64,000 nt of DNA from contig NC_077234.1 in assembly GCF_027887165.1 (NCBI RefSeq), positions 192,153,465-192,217,464 of the forward strand. Direction: 5' to 3'. The notes below the pieces were generated by a model. The model worked only from the letters and a program-made list of their open reading frames with translations. It was not told where the DNA came from and did not search any database. This document shows positions 1 to 10,929 of the stretch, in pieces (position 1 is the stretch's first letter; every line of letters begins with the position of its first letter). The position numbers and the translations under genes were made by a program. This stretch comes from Monodelphis domestica (Eukaryota; Chordata; Mammalia; Didelphimorphia; Didelphidae).

Positions 1-104
1 GAATTACATAGAGGAATTCCTTGGAGACGTTAAATTAATATATATCAGTCTTTTAAAGTGATTTCCTTGTCACAGAATCAAATAGTATAGCACCCAAATT
101 TCTA

Positions 105-419
105 ATGGAGAAACTAGGAGAATTGAAGGAGGAAATAGACAGTAACACCATATTAGTGGGAGATTTGAACCAACCACTATCAAACGTAGATAAATCAAAT
201 CAAAAAATAAATAAGAAAGAGGTAAATAAAGTGAATGAAATCTTAGAAAAAATAGAGTTAATAGACATATGGAGAAAAATAAATAAGTACAAAAAGGATT
301 GCACCTTCTTCTCAGCACCACATGGCACATTCACAAAGATTGACCATACACTAGGTCACAGAAACATGGCGTACAAATGCAGAAAAGCAGAAATAATAAA
401 TGCAGCCTTTTATCAGTAA
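105..419 (+). pseudogene. L1 ORF2 endonuclease fragment
   Basis: The frame gives a GDLNQPLS stretch followed by a run ending in TFFSAPHGTFTKIDHTLGHR, which matches the middle of the L1 APE-type endonuclease that nicks target DNA to prime reverse transcription. The N-terminal half is absent through 5' truncation. Near 412 the copy jumps from the codons before the SDH motif to a GTWR segment; L1-C has about 30 more bases here, encoding SDHNAI. The deletion therefore removes the catalytic Asp-His near the domain end and shifts the frame, continuing at 400-585. No activity is expected. Confidence 0.85.
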
Positions 420-585
420 GGGTACATGGAGAACTAAATCAAAAATTAATTGTAAATTAAATAATATGATACTCCAAAACTGGTTAGTTAGAGAACAATT
501 CATAGAAACAATTAATAATTTCATCAAGGAAATTACAATGGTGAGACATCCTTTCAAACCTTCTAGGATGCAACCAAAGTGGTAA

Positions 586-2127
586 TCAGAGGAAATTCAT
601 ATCCCTGAGTGCATATATTAACAAACTAGGGAGGGCAGAGATCAATGAATTGGAAATGCAAATAAAAAAAACTTGAAAGCAAACGAATTAAGAAACCCCC
701 AGAAGAAAACCAAACTAGAGATCCTAAAAATTAAGGGAGAAATTAATAAAATCGAAAGTGATAAAACTATTGAACTAATAAATAAGACTAGAAGCTGGTA
801 CTCTGAAAAAACAAACAAAATAGACAAAGTACTGGTCAATCAAATTTAAAAAAGGAAAGAAGAAAAGCAAATTAACAGCATCAAAGATGAAAAGGGGGAC
901 ATCATCTCCAATGAAGAGGAAATTAAGGCAATCATTAAAAACTACTTTGCCCAATTATATAGCAATAAATATACCAATCTAGGCGATATGGATGAATATA
1001 TACAAAAATATAAACTGCCTAGACTAACAGAAGAAGAAATAGAATTCTTAAATAATCCCATATCAGAACAAGAAATCCAACAGGCCATCTAAGAACTCCC
1101 TAAGAAAAAATCTCCAGGGCCTGATGGATTCACCAGTGAATTCTATCAAACATTCAAAGAACACCTAACTCCAATACTATACAAACTATTTAACATAATA
1201 AGCAAAGAGGGAGTTCTACCAAATTCCTTTTATGACACAAACATGGTACTGATTCCAAAGACAGGCAGATCAAAAACAGAGAAAGAAAATTATAGACCAA
1301 TCTCCTTAATGAATATAGATGCAAAAACCTTAAATAGGATACTAGCAAAAAGACTCCAGCAAGTGATCAGAAGGGTCATTCACCACGATCAAGTAGGAAT
1401 ACCAGGGTTGCAGGGCTGGTTCAATATTAGGAAGACCATCCACATAATTGACCATATCAACAAGCAATCCAACAAAAATCACATGATTATTTCAATAGAC
1501 ACAGAAAAAGCCTTTGATAAAATACAACACCCATTCCTATTAAAAACATTAAAAAGCATAGAAATAGAACGGTCATTCCTAAAAATAATAAACAGTATAT
1601 ATCTAAAATCATCAGTTAATATCATCTACAATGGGGATAAACTAGATGCATTCCCAATAAGATCAGGAGTGATACAAGGATGCCCATTATCACCTCTATT
1701 ATTTGACATTGTACTAGAAACACTAGCAGTAGCAATTAGAGAAGAAAAAGAAATTGAAGGCATCAAAATAGGCAAGGAAGAGACCAAGTTATTGCTCTTT
1801 GCAGATGACATGATGGTCTACTTAAAGAATCCTAGAGAATCAACCAAAAAGCTAATCAAAATTATCAACAACTTTAGTAAAGTTGCAGGATACAAAATAA
1901 ACCTGCATAAGTCATCAGCATTTCTATATATTTCCAACAAAGCTCAGCAGCAAGAACTAGAAAGAGAAATCACATTCAAAATCACCTTAGACAAAATAAA
2001 ATACTTAGGAATCTATCTCCAGAGACAAACACAGGAACTATATGAACACAACTACAAAACACTCTCCACGCAACTAAAACTAGACTTCAGAAATTGGAAA
2101 AATATTAACTGCTCATGGTTAGGATGA
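586..2127 (+). pseudogene. L1 ORF2 linker and reverse transcriptase domain (decayed)
   Basis: The linker between endonuclease and RT (586-1240) reads in broken frames and includes a SPGPDGF stretch near 1115. From 1243 an open stretch of 294 codons holds the RT core: [18 protein letters not shown], a [18 protein letters not shown] block, a [11 protein letters not shown] block with one catalytic Asp, [10 protein letters not shown], and FADD at 1798-1809 with the two other catalytic Asp residues. One codon is missing in the DQVG(F)xPG block relative to L1-C. The stretch ends at an in-frame TGA at 2125-2127, at a position where L1 families usually encode Arg (CGA), so a CpG transition is likely. 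L1 RT copies RNA at the nicked target site; this copy is interrupted. Confidence 0.92.
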
Positions 2128-3520
2128 GCCAATATAATAAAAATGACCATCCTACCCAAACTTATTTATTTATTTAGTGCCAATGGGTATGGGTATCCAA
2201 AAAACTTTTTTTGCTGAATTAGAGAAAACCATAACAAAGTTCATTTGGAAGAACAAAGGATCAAGGATATCCAGGGAAATAATGAAAAACATACAAAGGA
2301 AGGGGGCCTTGTAGTCCTAGATCTCAAACTAAACTATAAAGCAGTGCTCATCAAAACAATTTGGTACTGGCTAAGTGACAGAAAGGAGGATCAGTGGAAT
2401 AGACTTGGGGCAAGTGACCTCAGCAACACAGTATATGATAAACCCAAAGATCCCAGTTTGGGGGACAAAAATACACTATTTGATAAAAACTGCTGGGAAA
2501 ATTGGAAGAGAGTGTGGGAGAGATTAGGTTTGGATCAACACCTCACACCCTACACCAAGATAAACTCAGAATGGGTGAATGACTTGAACATAAAGAAGCA
2601 AACTATAAGTAAATTAGGTGAACACAGAATAGTATACATGTCAGACCTTTGGGAAGGGAAAGACTTTAAAACCAAGCAGGACTTAGAAAGAGTCACAAAA
2701 TGCAAAATAAATAATTTTGACTACATCAAATTAAAAAGCTTTTTTACAAAAAAACAAAACAAAACAATGTAACTAAAATCAGAAGGGAAGCAACAAATTA
2801 GGAAACAATCTTCATAAAAACCTCTGACAAAGTTTTAATTACTCAAATTTACAAAGAGCTAAATCAATTGTACAAGAAATCAAGCCATTCTCCAATTGAT
2901 AAATGAGCAAGGGACATGAATAGGCAGTTTTCAGATAAAGAAATCAAAATTATTAATAAGTACATGAAAAAAGGAGTTCTAAATCTCTTATAATCAGAGA
3001 GATACAAATCAAAACAACTCTGAGGTATCACCTCACACCTAGCAGATTGGCTAACATGACAGTAAAGGAAAGTAATGAATGCTGGAGGGGGTGTGGCAAA
3101 GTAGGGACATTAATTCATTGCTGGTGGGGATGTGAATTGATCCAACCATTCTGGAGGGCAATTTGGAACTATGCCCAAAAGGTGCTAAAAGACTGCCTGC
3201 CTTTGATCCAGCCATAGCACTGCTGGGTTTGTACCCCAAAGAGATAATAAGGAAAAGGACTTGTACAAGAATATTCATAGCTGCGCTCTTTGTGGTGCCC
3301 AAAAATTGGAAAATGAGGGGATGACCTTCAATTGGGGAATGGCTGAACAAATTGTGGTATATGTTGGTGATGGAATACTATTGTGCAAAAAGGAATAATA
3401 AAGTGTAGGAATTCCATGGAGACTGGAACAACCTCCAGGAAGTGATGCAGAGTGAAAGGAGCAGAACCAGAAAAACACTGTACACAGAGACTGACACACT
3501 GTGGTACAATCAAACGTAAT
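2128..3520 (+). pseudogene. L1 ORF2 C-terminal region
   Basis: Downstream of the RT stop the sequence continues as ORF2 in shifting frames. The block at 2245-2772 includes TIWYWLSDRKEDQWNR and [18 protein letters not shown]. Further on is the Cys-rich motif of the L1 C-terminal domain, [18 protein letters not shown], around 3080-3134, with the C-x3-C-x7-H-x4-C spacing kept. The last part, to about 3520, matches the ends of the nested L1 copies. Several single-base indels break the frame. The C-terminal domain is thought to bind nucleic acid during L1 RNP assembly. Confidence 0.88.
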
Positions 3521-3890
3521 GGAATTCTCCATTAGTGTCAATGCAATGTCCCTAAACAATCTGCAAGGATCTAGGAGAAAAAACACTATCCACAAGCAGA
3601 GGACAAACTATGGGAGTAAAAACACCGAGGAAAAGCAACTGCTTGACTACAGGGGTTGAGGGGACATGTCTGAGGAGAGACTCTAAATGAACACTCTAGT
3701 GCAAATACCAAGAACATGGAAATGGGTTTGAATCAAGAACACATGTGATACCCAGTGGAATCGCATGTCGGTTATGTGAGAGGTGGTGGGAGAGGGGGAG
3801 AGGAGGAAAAGAAAATGATTTTTGTCTCCAATGAATAATGTTCGGAAATGACCAAATAAAATAATGTTTAAGACTGAAAAAAAAACCTTT

Positions 3891-4470
3891 TCTAAACCTA
3901 TAGAAATGCGTGTTCAGTAAATTAGTGTGCTCTAAGTCACTGACCTGCATCTTGCCTAGTACCAAATATTTGATCCCAAAACCACAGGTCTCAACTCCTG
4001 CTCTATTCCTTGTATTTCATGTGATCCTGGTTTTGACTTAGCTTAATTCTCATCAGATCTCAGTGATAAATCTGATCATTCTCACTTGTGATAATGTAAT
4101 AATGGCTTCTAATTCAATCACCATTATTATAGCAGCCTCTTTCAATTTCAAGACATATTGTAGGTCACTGATTACAGCTTGCTCATGCTATGATTCTGTG
4201 CTATCCCCGACCCACTTCTAATACATTGATATACCAGTCAAAACTTCTCTCCTTATCCTCTGTTTTCCTATCAAATTAAATTCATTGGTTAATAAACAAT
4301 TCTTGCTAACATGTTAACAAATGATTTCAACTTATTGTGTTGCCCCATCAGGAATATTTTCTTTTTAAGATGGAATTCCTAGAGATGCAAAGCTGTACAC
4401 CAAAGAATTAATCATCACTAATGCCAAGAATTTCAGGAGCCATAACAAAATAATTTAGAGATTTTATGAT
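3891..4470. other. Unassigned intergenic sequence
   Basis: AT-rich sequence between two L1-derived blocks. I see no open frame of note, no recognisable repeat and no RNA gene. Confidence 0.6.
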
Positions 4471-5502
4471 GAAGGCAAAGCCAAGATGATGAAGTGAAAT
4501 GAGTGTTTCTGCCAAGCTTTCCCAACATACACCTAAAAATCTTTTTAAAGCATCTCAGACTAAATACTTAATGGGAAAATACAACAAAAAATCACAAGTA
4601 ATTTTTTCTAGCCAAGGGCAGCATAAGAGGAAGGAAATAAGTGTGTAGATATTGAAGTAGGAGATGGATCAGAGCATGATGACCAGGCAAAAGTAGCAAG
4701 AGCTAATGTGGTGGCAGGGGCATAGCATCCAAGGTAAGTTAAGTGACTCAGAAAGAGATTTCAGAGAATTCAAATACTAGCACTAGGTACAGATTCAGGT
4801 GTCATTTAGCAACTCCATAGCTCATTGCTAAGTTCTGTTCACAAATTCAAGATAGAGAAAAGCAATTTTGATTACAAGAGAGAGAGATTCTATCAGGGTA
4901 AAGACCAGCATAATGACCAGAACTCTGCCTAGATCTCACCACCTTAGAATCATCAAAAACTTACTTGATCTCAGATCTTGTTTTGAAAGCAGCAGGACCA
5001 AAGTCAGGAGACTGAGCCAGAAATTTTTTAACCCAGGGGTGAACTGAACCCTCTAACATAAAGTCCAAAATTAAAATAGATAGATAGATAGGGAAAATGA
5101 AGAAACAATAACAACAAAAAGAACCTGACCATAAAAACTATTATTATTAGCAGGGAAGTACAAGACACAAGTTCAGAAGATGACAATAATTTGAAAATAA
5201 TATAATAATAATAATTTGAAAACAAATGTTCAAAACAATGCAAATTGGACATAAGTTCAACAAAGATTGCTAGAAAAGTAAAAGTAAGAATTTTAGAAGA
5301 AAAAAGGATATTAGAAATCAGATAAGAGTGGTAGAGAGAAAATTGGGAAGAAAGTTAGAGCAATGCAAGAAAATTATTACAAGATAATTAACAGCTTGAT
5401 AAAAGAGAAGCAAAAGAGTACTGAAGAAAATAACTCCTTAAAAATCAGATATGGTCGTGTGTTTGAAGATATACAAAATTTCACTGAAGAAAATCACTCC
5501 TT
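4471..5502 (+). mobile_element. 5' end of an older L1 (5' UTR and start of ORF1)
   Basis: It starts with GGCAAAGCCAAGATGATG, which resembles the start of L1-C (GGCAAAGTCAAGATGGAGG). It runs through A-rich, purine-rich sequence with a short GATA tract at 5081. The last 150 bases read as Lys/Glu-rich coiled-coil sequence (KSTEENNSLK, FTEENHSF, spaced by three heptads), as in the N-terminal half of L1 ORF1p. The element resumes after the inserted pseudogene at 6412. It belongs to another, older subfamily than L1-A to L1-C. The identification rests on the start motif and the coiled coil only. Confidence 0.55.
5490..5502. repeat. Probable 5' target-site duplication of the HMGN1 retrocopy
   Basis: AAAATCACTCCTT here matches AAAATAACTCCTT at 6399-6411 (12/13). 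An alternative 5' copy, TAACTCCTTAAAAATCAGA at 5431-5449, matches 6403-6421 at 18/19. I prefer the first because the bases between 5450 and 5502 still read as L1 coiled coil, but the second is the longer match. Confidence 0.55.
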
Positions 5503-6400
5503 TGACTGCTTCTGCTGTGGGCAGCCCAGCAGCAGGAGGAGGAGCTTTGAGGCCCAGGATCCCTGCTTGAGAAGGGTTCCCAGCCACGGCCCTTTCCCTC
5601 CAACACCAGATCCAAGTCTCTTTTGCTGGTGCTCACCTGTGTCTGAGGAGAGGGACCTAGCTGATTCCCACTCACAGCCAAGATGCACAACAGGAAGGTT
5701 AACTCTGCAGAAGGGGAAGTAAGGGAGGAGACGAAGAGGAAATCAGCAAGATTGTCAGCTGATAAATATGAGGACAAAAAAGTTCACACAAAATGAAAAA
5801 AAGGATCAAAAGGAAAACAAGCAGAAGTGACTAACCAAGAAGAGAAAAAAGATGACTTACCTGCAGAAAATGGACAAACTAAAAATTAAGAGGTCCCAGT
5901 CTCTGATTCAGCAGGAGAGAAAGAAACCAAATCTGAATAAAATCTTATACCAAGTCTTTTGACAGTTGACCCTGTTACCGCCCTTCTTGTATAATTCAAA
6001 GGAATATTTTTATCAACTATTTTGTAAATGCCAGTTTTTTAGTAGCTCTAGAAACATATTTTTAAGGAGACAATCCCCACCTCATCACATTAATTTTTTA
6101 AAGCATTTAGAGAAATTTAAGCCAATCTAAAGTGACTTTATTTAAAATCCTATATAAAGAGGTGAAATCATGTACTAGTTGCTGGTTTGGTATTTTGTTT
6201 TGTTTTAATATGGCCAGAAATTAATAGAATGTTAATTATGTCTTGTGCATAGGTTTAACATTCCATAGGCAGTTTTTATAACATTAAATAGGTGGCCATT
6301 TTGAATTTTGATTGAATTCATCTGTTTTCCATCTTATCTTTCAGTACAATTTTTCCTAAGTAAAACAGTGCCCTGGTGTTTGATCTTCCTTTCAAAATAA
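5503..6400 (+). pseudogene. HMGN1P: Processed pseudogene of HMGN1 (nucleosome-binding HMG protein)
   Basis: The coding part, 5683-5940 (86 codons to TAA), keeps one frame throughout. It reads MHNRKVNSAEGEV, then TKRKSARLSADK, then KGKQAEVTNQEEK, DLPAENGQTK and SDSAGEKETKSE at the end. This is the HMGN1 layout: the KRKVSSAEG start, the RRSARLSA nucleosome-binding core and an acidic C-terminus. It has two in-frame stops (TGA near 5794, TAA near 5887), a Pro-to-His change at residue 2 and a deletion after LSA that removes the Pro/Lys-rich stretch. It has no introns. A 5' UTR-like GC-rich segment precedes it and a long AT-rich 3' UTR ends with AATAAAATA at 6395. It lies within an older L1 and shows target-site duplications, so it was made by L1 machinery. 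Functional HMGN1 binds nucleosomes and loosens chromatin; this copy is dead. Confidence 0.9.
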
Positions 6401-6411
6401 AATAACTCCTT

Positions 6412-6535
6412 AAAAATTAGAATTGATCAAGTATCAAGAAACAACAAAACAAAGTCAAAAGATTGAAAAAAAATAGAAAAAAGTGAAATATCTCAGGGGA
6501 GAAACTTGTGAAGATTAAGATATTTTCATTAACCT
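6412..6535 (+). mobile_element. Continuation of the older L1 ORF1 fragment
   Basis: After the HMGN1 retrocopy the coiled-coil frame resumes (NNSLK, then RIDQVSRNN), then fades near 6535. This supports the retrocopy having landed inside an L1 ORF1. Confidence 0.5.
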
Positions 6536-6544
6536 CCAAATCAG

Positions 6545-6745
6545 TGATGGTGTGGTAAAGTTGATAGAGAGCTGGAGTCAAAGTTAAATTGATATATATT
6601 GAAGTCCTAACTCTGACCCAAAGTGTTTGTGTGATCCTGAGCAAGTCATATAACTTCTCAGCTATATAGGTCATTCTCTAAAGATTCCAAGGTGCAGAGA
6701 AAGTATTGACCTAGTACCATTAAAAGAAACTTACATATCTAGGAG
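6545..6745 (+). mobile_element. MIR-type SINE remnant
   Basis: Diverged tRNA-derived SINE: a region like GTGGTAAAGTTGATAGAGAGC followed by GTGTGATCCTGAGCAAGTCA, the conserved core of MIR-type elements. Confidence 0.6.
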
Positions 6746-7384
6746 TTACCTATTCCACAGACTTAGTCTCTTTTACTATTATTGAAAGTTAACCTAACCT
6801 CCTTGAAAGAAAATTACTCCTGTGTTATCTTTATGTCAATAGCAACTGATACATTTATGTGTTTAATAAATGTTTTTTGAATTGAATTGAACACTATAAA
6901 TTGACCAATACATAATACCCAGCCTAAAGATATCCATTAGGGAAATTATATTTTAAAACCCAGCATTTTTTAAAAGCTTTTAATAAGTATATTTATTTGT
7001 TCCTTGTTAGGATACATAAATGTTCTGTTCTATTAAACTGATTTGGGGTATAAAAGTAAACAAGACTGAATTAATCAAAGTTTTATTTGTCAACATTGAC
7101 AGGTCCAAGGATCTAAAGCACATAGTTCTCTGTCCATGGGAATAGTAACAGTTAGAATATCCCCTTCAGGAATCTATCCATATACCCTGATATTGATACA
7201 TAAGTTCCTTTGGGTTTTACCATCTATACTGCAACTATTTTTTTTCAGACCACTAACACTGTCATATAATTAAGTAATGAACAAAAAGTTCACATTTACC
7301 AAGAGGTCTTTTGCAGTATCCTCCCAACAGCAACCTTTCTGGGTCTATCTTCCATTTACACTATACGTATCTTGTATACACACA
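6746..7384. other. Unassigned intergenic sequence
   Basis: AT-rich sequence. TTAATAAATG near 6860 may be the tail of an old LINE or MIR. No gene seen. Confidence 0.5.
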
Positions 7385-7545
7385 TTCTGTATGGCTTCTC
7401 CTCCATTAGAATATGCATATCCTTAATGCAATATCCTTAAGGGCGAGGATGGTGTTTTTGTTTATATTTGTATCTCCAAATATTGGAACATTTCCTTCAA
7501 CACAGTGAATACTTAATCAATGATTGTTGACTAATTGTGTGAACT
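7385..7545 (+). mobile_element. L2-like LINE 3' end remnant
   Basis: Contains the L2 3'-end pattern: ...CCTTAAGGGCGAGGATGGTG, a 'tatctccaaat' stretch, then CACAGTGAATACTTAATCAATGAT. Heavily diverged. Confidence 0.5.
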
Positions 7546-7705
7546 AAGGATCTCAGCCTTGACATATACTCTGCTCCTGAACCCTAAGGACAATCGGGTC
7601 TTTTCATATGTACCTAAACTCCATTAAATGTTTTGCTGATTTAGAATTTGAGTGCTTTGAAAACAAGAACTTTTTCATGTTTTGATATTTTCCAATATTT
7701 AACAC

Positions 7706-8547
7706 AATTGAAGATGGTGGCTTAGAGGCAGCAAAAGCTCAGACCTCCACAAAACTCTTTCTCACCAATCAAAAACACAATGCTTCCAGGGGACTAAAAA
7801 CCAAATCTAACAACAGGACAGAGCTAGGTAACCCTCCTGCTGGAATAAACTGAAAAAGTATGCCCCCCCCAAAAAAAAACTGAATTCTTAAACACTTGGG
7901 TTTAAGAGGAAGGAAGAAGGAAGGGCGCAGTACCCCTCCCCCACCTAAAATGCTAAGCCCCCAGCACTGGCTGAAATCTCTGGGCAGGCAAGGGCTCTAG
8001 TCTGGAGAGAGTAGCTTGAAGGCACAGCTGTTCCAAGCTCAGGACACTGAACACAGGTGTCTGGGAGTAAGCTGAAGGAGAAGCATAGAGCAGGCAACTT
8101 AGTCCCAGCCAAGACATTCCATCTTGCCCCCCCCCCATCTTGAGCTTTTGGCCTCAGGGCAGATCCAGCTCTACAGATCAACTCCACCCTGGCTTAATCT
8201 TATTAATAGTGCAGATAAGAAGCCTTAAGAGGTTAGGGGAGCTCAAGTTCCAACACCCCTCACCCAAAGACTACTCTGAGAGCTTTGCTAACTAAGCTCC
8301 AAGGACAAAGACTATAATCACTATAGGTCACAATCTTGATAACATGGTGGCAAGCCAAGATCCTTTTCAGCTTCTGCTGCCAGCTGGGAAAAATCTGACC
8401 ACAGGGCTCATCAATACCATCAGCCTAATCAAGTCAATCAGCAGAGCAGAGAAGAAGCCCCTTCAGAACAGAACAGCCCAAACACACAGATTCAGCAAAT
8501 AATGAGAGGAGCAAGACTATAGGCAATGATAAGGGGTGGTGGGGAAT
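7706..8547 (+). promoter_or_regulatory. L1-B 5' UTR (internal promoter region)
   Basis: The sequence from the L1 start to the ORF1 ATG corresponds to the L1 5' UTR, which carries the internal promoter in known L1s. It holds two C-runs (7862 and 8126) and a comparatively GC-rich centre. I cannot identify single factor sites with confidence. Confidence 0.6.
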
Positions 8548-9583
8548 ATGAGTAAACAGCAGAAAAAGAAAAAAGAAATTACAATCAACATTTTCTATCC
8601 AAGTAATGAACAAAGAGCAAATGGAACAGAGGAAGATCAAGGAACACCAAGCAAAAACACAGAAACTCCAGTGAATTGGACAGAGGCTTTGGAAGAATTC
8701 AAAATATAATTCAAAAAACAATTAAGAGAGGCTCAAGACAACTGGGAAATGAACTTAAAAAAGCAAAGTAAATCATTTGGAAACAGAAAATAGGGTCTTG
8801 AAAGCCAAAATTAACCACATTGAAATTGAGGCAAAGAAGATGAAAGATCAGAAGGAGAAAGATGACCAAAAACCCGGGGATGAAATTTAGTCTTTAAAAA
8901 CTAGAATCAAACAACTAGAATCAAATGACTCCACAAGGCAGCAAGAAGCTATAAAACAAAAGCAAAAGAATGAAAAAATTGAGGAAAATATGAAAGACCT
9001 CAACCACAAAACAGAAGATCTAGAAAACAGGTCCAAGAGACACATTTTAAGAATCACCGGACAACCAGAAGATCATGACAAAAGAAAAAGCTTGGACATC
9101 ATTCTACAGGCAATTATCAAAGAAAACTGCCCCAACATACTAGACCAAGAGGGAACAGTAGAGATTGAAAGAATCCACAGATCACCTCCTGTATTAAATT
9201 CTGAATTGAAAACACCCAGTAATGTTATACCCAAATTCAAGAACTACCAGACCAAGGAAAAAATATTACAAGCTGCTAAGAGAAGTCATTCAGATACCAT
9301 GGACCACAGTTAGGATAACATGGGATCTAGCTGCATCTACCCTGAAGGACTGAAAGGAATGGAATATGATATTCTGGAAAGCAAGGGAACTGGGTCTACA
9401 ATCAAGAATCAACTACCCAGCAAAACTGACTATATTCTTGCAGGGGAAAGTATGGACATTTAATAAGATAGAAGACTTCCAAGCATTCATAAGAAAAGAT
9501 CTGACTTGAACATAAAATTTGATGCCCAGACACACAACTTAAGAGAATCACCAAAAGGTAATTATGAAATGAAAAAAAAATAA
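8548..9583 (+). pseudogene. L1 ORF1 (RNA-binding chaperone) pseudogene
   Basis: The start reads MSKQQKKKKEITIN at 8548. A Lys/Glu/Gln-rich coiled coil follows with a TAA near 8708 and frame slips. At 8990-9313 the RRM-like part reads with RHILRITGQPEDHDKRKSLD, then ENCPNILDQEG and IERIHRSPP, matching the RRM and start of the C-terminal domain of L1 ORF1p. A KLTIFLQGK segment follows and the frame ends near 9583 after one frameshift. ORF1p is the trimeric RNA-binding chaperone of the L1 RNP. Order and length (about 340 codons) fit a full ORF1, but it cannot be translated as one protein. Confidence 0.85.
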
Positions 9584-9749
9584 CAACAAAGATCATTTTT
9601 AAGGGACCCAATAAGTTAAAATGATTGGTATCCCTACAAGAAAGGAAGATATTGTTAACTCTTAAAAATTGTAATTATCACCTGGGTAACTGGAAGAATT
9701 GTACTTAGAGGGAACACTGACAAACTGTATAGGATGAGATACCAAGACA

Positions 9750-9857
9750 TAGATATAGATATAGATATAGATATAGATATAGATATAGATATAGATATAG
9801 ATATAGATATAGATATAGATACAGATACAGATACAGATACAGATATAGATATAGATA
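9750..9857 (+). repeat. (GATATA)n simple repeat
   Basis: About 108 bases of AGATAT hexamers with a short GATACA block near 9820-9842. It sits in the L1-B inter-ORF spacer, where L1-C has a shorter ATGTGTATG/CATACATA-type repeat. Confidence 0.95.
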
Positions 9858-10455
9858 GTTAACTTGGAAATAACACAGAACTATTAAATACTCAGAAAAA
9901 CCAAGTCTTTAATCCAATTTGGCCCTTTACTCAGAGTTCTGCGCCACAACTTTTTCAGGGTATAAACCCTGAACACTGGGGATTTTATCCCTGGGGAGTG
10001 CCACAACACTAGATGATGACTCTGAGGAACAAAAGAATTTGGGTAACCTATATACCATTTGGGAAATACAGGGGCAGGGAAAGATGATTGACATCACTGT
10101 AGCTACAAAGAAAATGGGAGTGTTCAAACTACACTGACAGAATACAGAATACAATCAAGCTTGGGAAAGGAATAATAGCTAGAGATTAGGGTGTAAGAGA
10201 AGGGGCTACTTACAATGGATACTAAAGGATCGTTAGCATATGCTTAGTGTCACCCAACCAGGGTTGTCATTCCCCTGAGGGTCTCCCACTCAGTATGAAA
10301 CTGCTAGCCTGGGATTCCCTTCAGGGTAGATTCCCAGGGGAACAGGGAACATGTACAAACTTTTGGGTCTCCAACCTCTAAGTTAGTCCTGAAACTTGGG
10401 GTTCATCAGATCCCAGTAGGCCACAAGTTTGGGATTCCTAAATTCCATGTTTACA
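9858..10455 (-). mobile_element. LTR-like insert in the L1-B spacer (candidate solo LTR)
   Basis: About 600 bases absent from the same place in L1-C, between two simple-repeat halves. The ends are inverted relative to each other: GTTAACTTGGAAAT at the left, and the reverse complement of the right end, GTAAACATGGAATT (11/14). Read on the minus strand it starts TGTAAAC, has a TATATAGG box-like site and an ATTAAA signal about 50-60 bases before the end, as a retroviral LTR would. No coding sequence is present. A target duplication cannot be read because the flanks are simple repeat. A DNA transposon with short inverted ends is the alternative. Confidence 0.5.
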
Positions 10456-10518
10456 ATATGTGTGTGTATGTGTGTGTGTATAAAACTAGACATAAAAAAG
10501 AGGTTACTATAAAGTGAA

Positions 10519-10701
10519 ATGGGAAAAGAAACAAAATGGGGTGAATGTATATGTCATAAAAAAGTACATGGCAAGAGTGGGCGAGAACACCAATACACTG
10601 GAAGGATAAAGAGGTTGGAGACAGGAAATATATTGAATTTGACTCAAAGAGAGAAGAACAATTGGATCCATTGGAGCAGAGAATGGATTTACACTCCATA
10701 G
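10519..10701 (+). other. Short reading frame in the L1-B inter-ORF spacer
   Basis: Sixty codons starting MGKETKW, with CHKKVHGKSG in the middle and ending near IHWSREWIYTP. L1-C has a homologous frame of the same phase and start (42079-42258). It is not part of ORF1 or ORF2. The codon differences between the two copies almost all change the amino acid, so there is no sign of selection for the protein, though decay after insertion would look the same. I do not recognise a domain. Confidence 0.3.
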
Positions 10702-10929
10702 AGAAGTAGAAGGGTAGAAAATGGACTGGTGGGCTGGGAAGCAATACAAGGGAGGACCATGAGGGATAGATTAAAAAGACCATAAGGAAAATAAGAGGAG
10801 AATTAGAAAAGAGGGGGACAAAGGGAAGCAAAATAAGCGTGGCCATTAGGGGAACTGATTAAAAACAAAACATTGGTATAGAAGGATATAGTGAAAGAAG
10901 AAAGGGCAGGACTAGAAGTGGAAATCAAA

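Larger units (their letters stand above)
82..3890 (+). mobile_element. L1-A: 5'-truncated L1 LINE (ORF2 and 3' UTR)
   Basis: Similarity to the other L1 copies in the window begins near 82, in the endonuclease region of ORF2, and runs to an A-rich tail at 3881-3890 after AATAAAATAATG. The 5' UTR, ORF1 and first part of ORF2 are missing, as expected of incomplete reverse transcription. The order is endonuclease remnant, linker, reverse transcriptase, C-terminal region, 3' UTR. The frame is broken by several indels and stops, so it is a dead copy. I could not find a clear target-site duplication on its flanks. Its 3' UTR is of the same type as in the two nested truncated L1s at 12577 and 43828. 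Confidence 0.93.

Noticed and set aside
1-81. GAGGAATTCCTTGGAGACG resembling the L1 ORF2-end sequence GAGGAATTCCATGGAGACTGG
   Set aside because: The match covers under 20 bases and does not extend.
5363-5722. A 119-codon open frame spanning L1 and the HMGN1 5' UTR
   Set aside because: It joins the L1 coiled coil to a retrocopy 5' UTR in the wrong frame; the HMGN1 frame starts at 5683.
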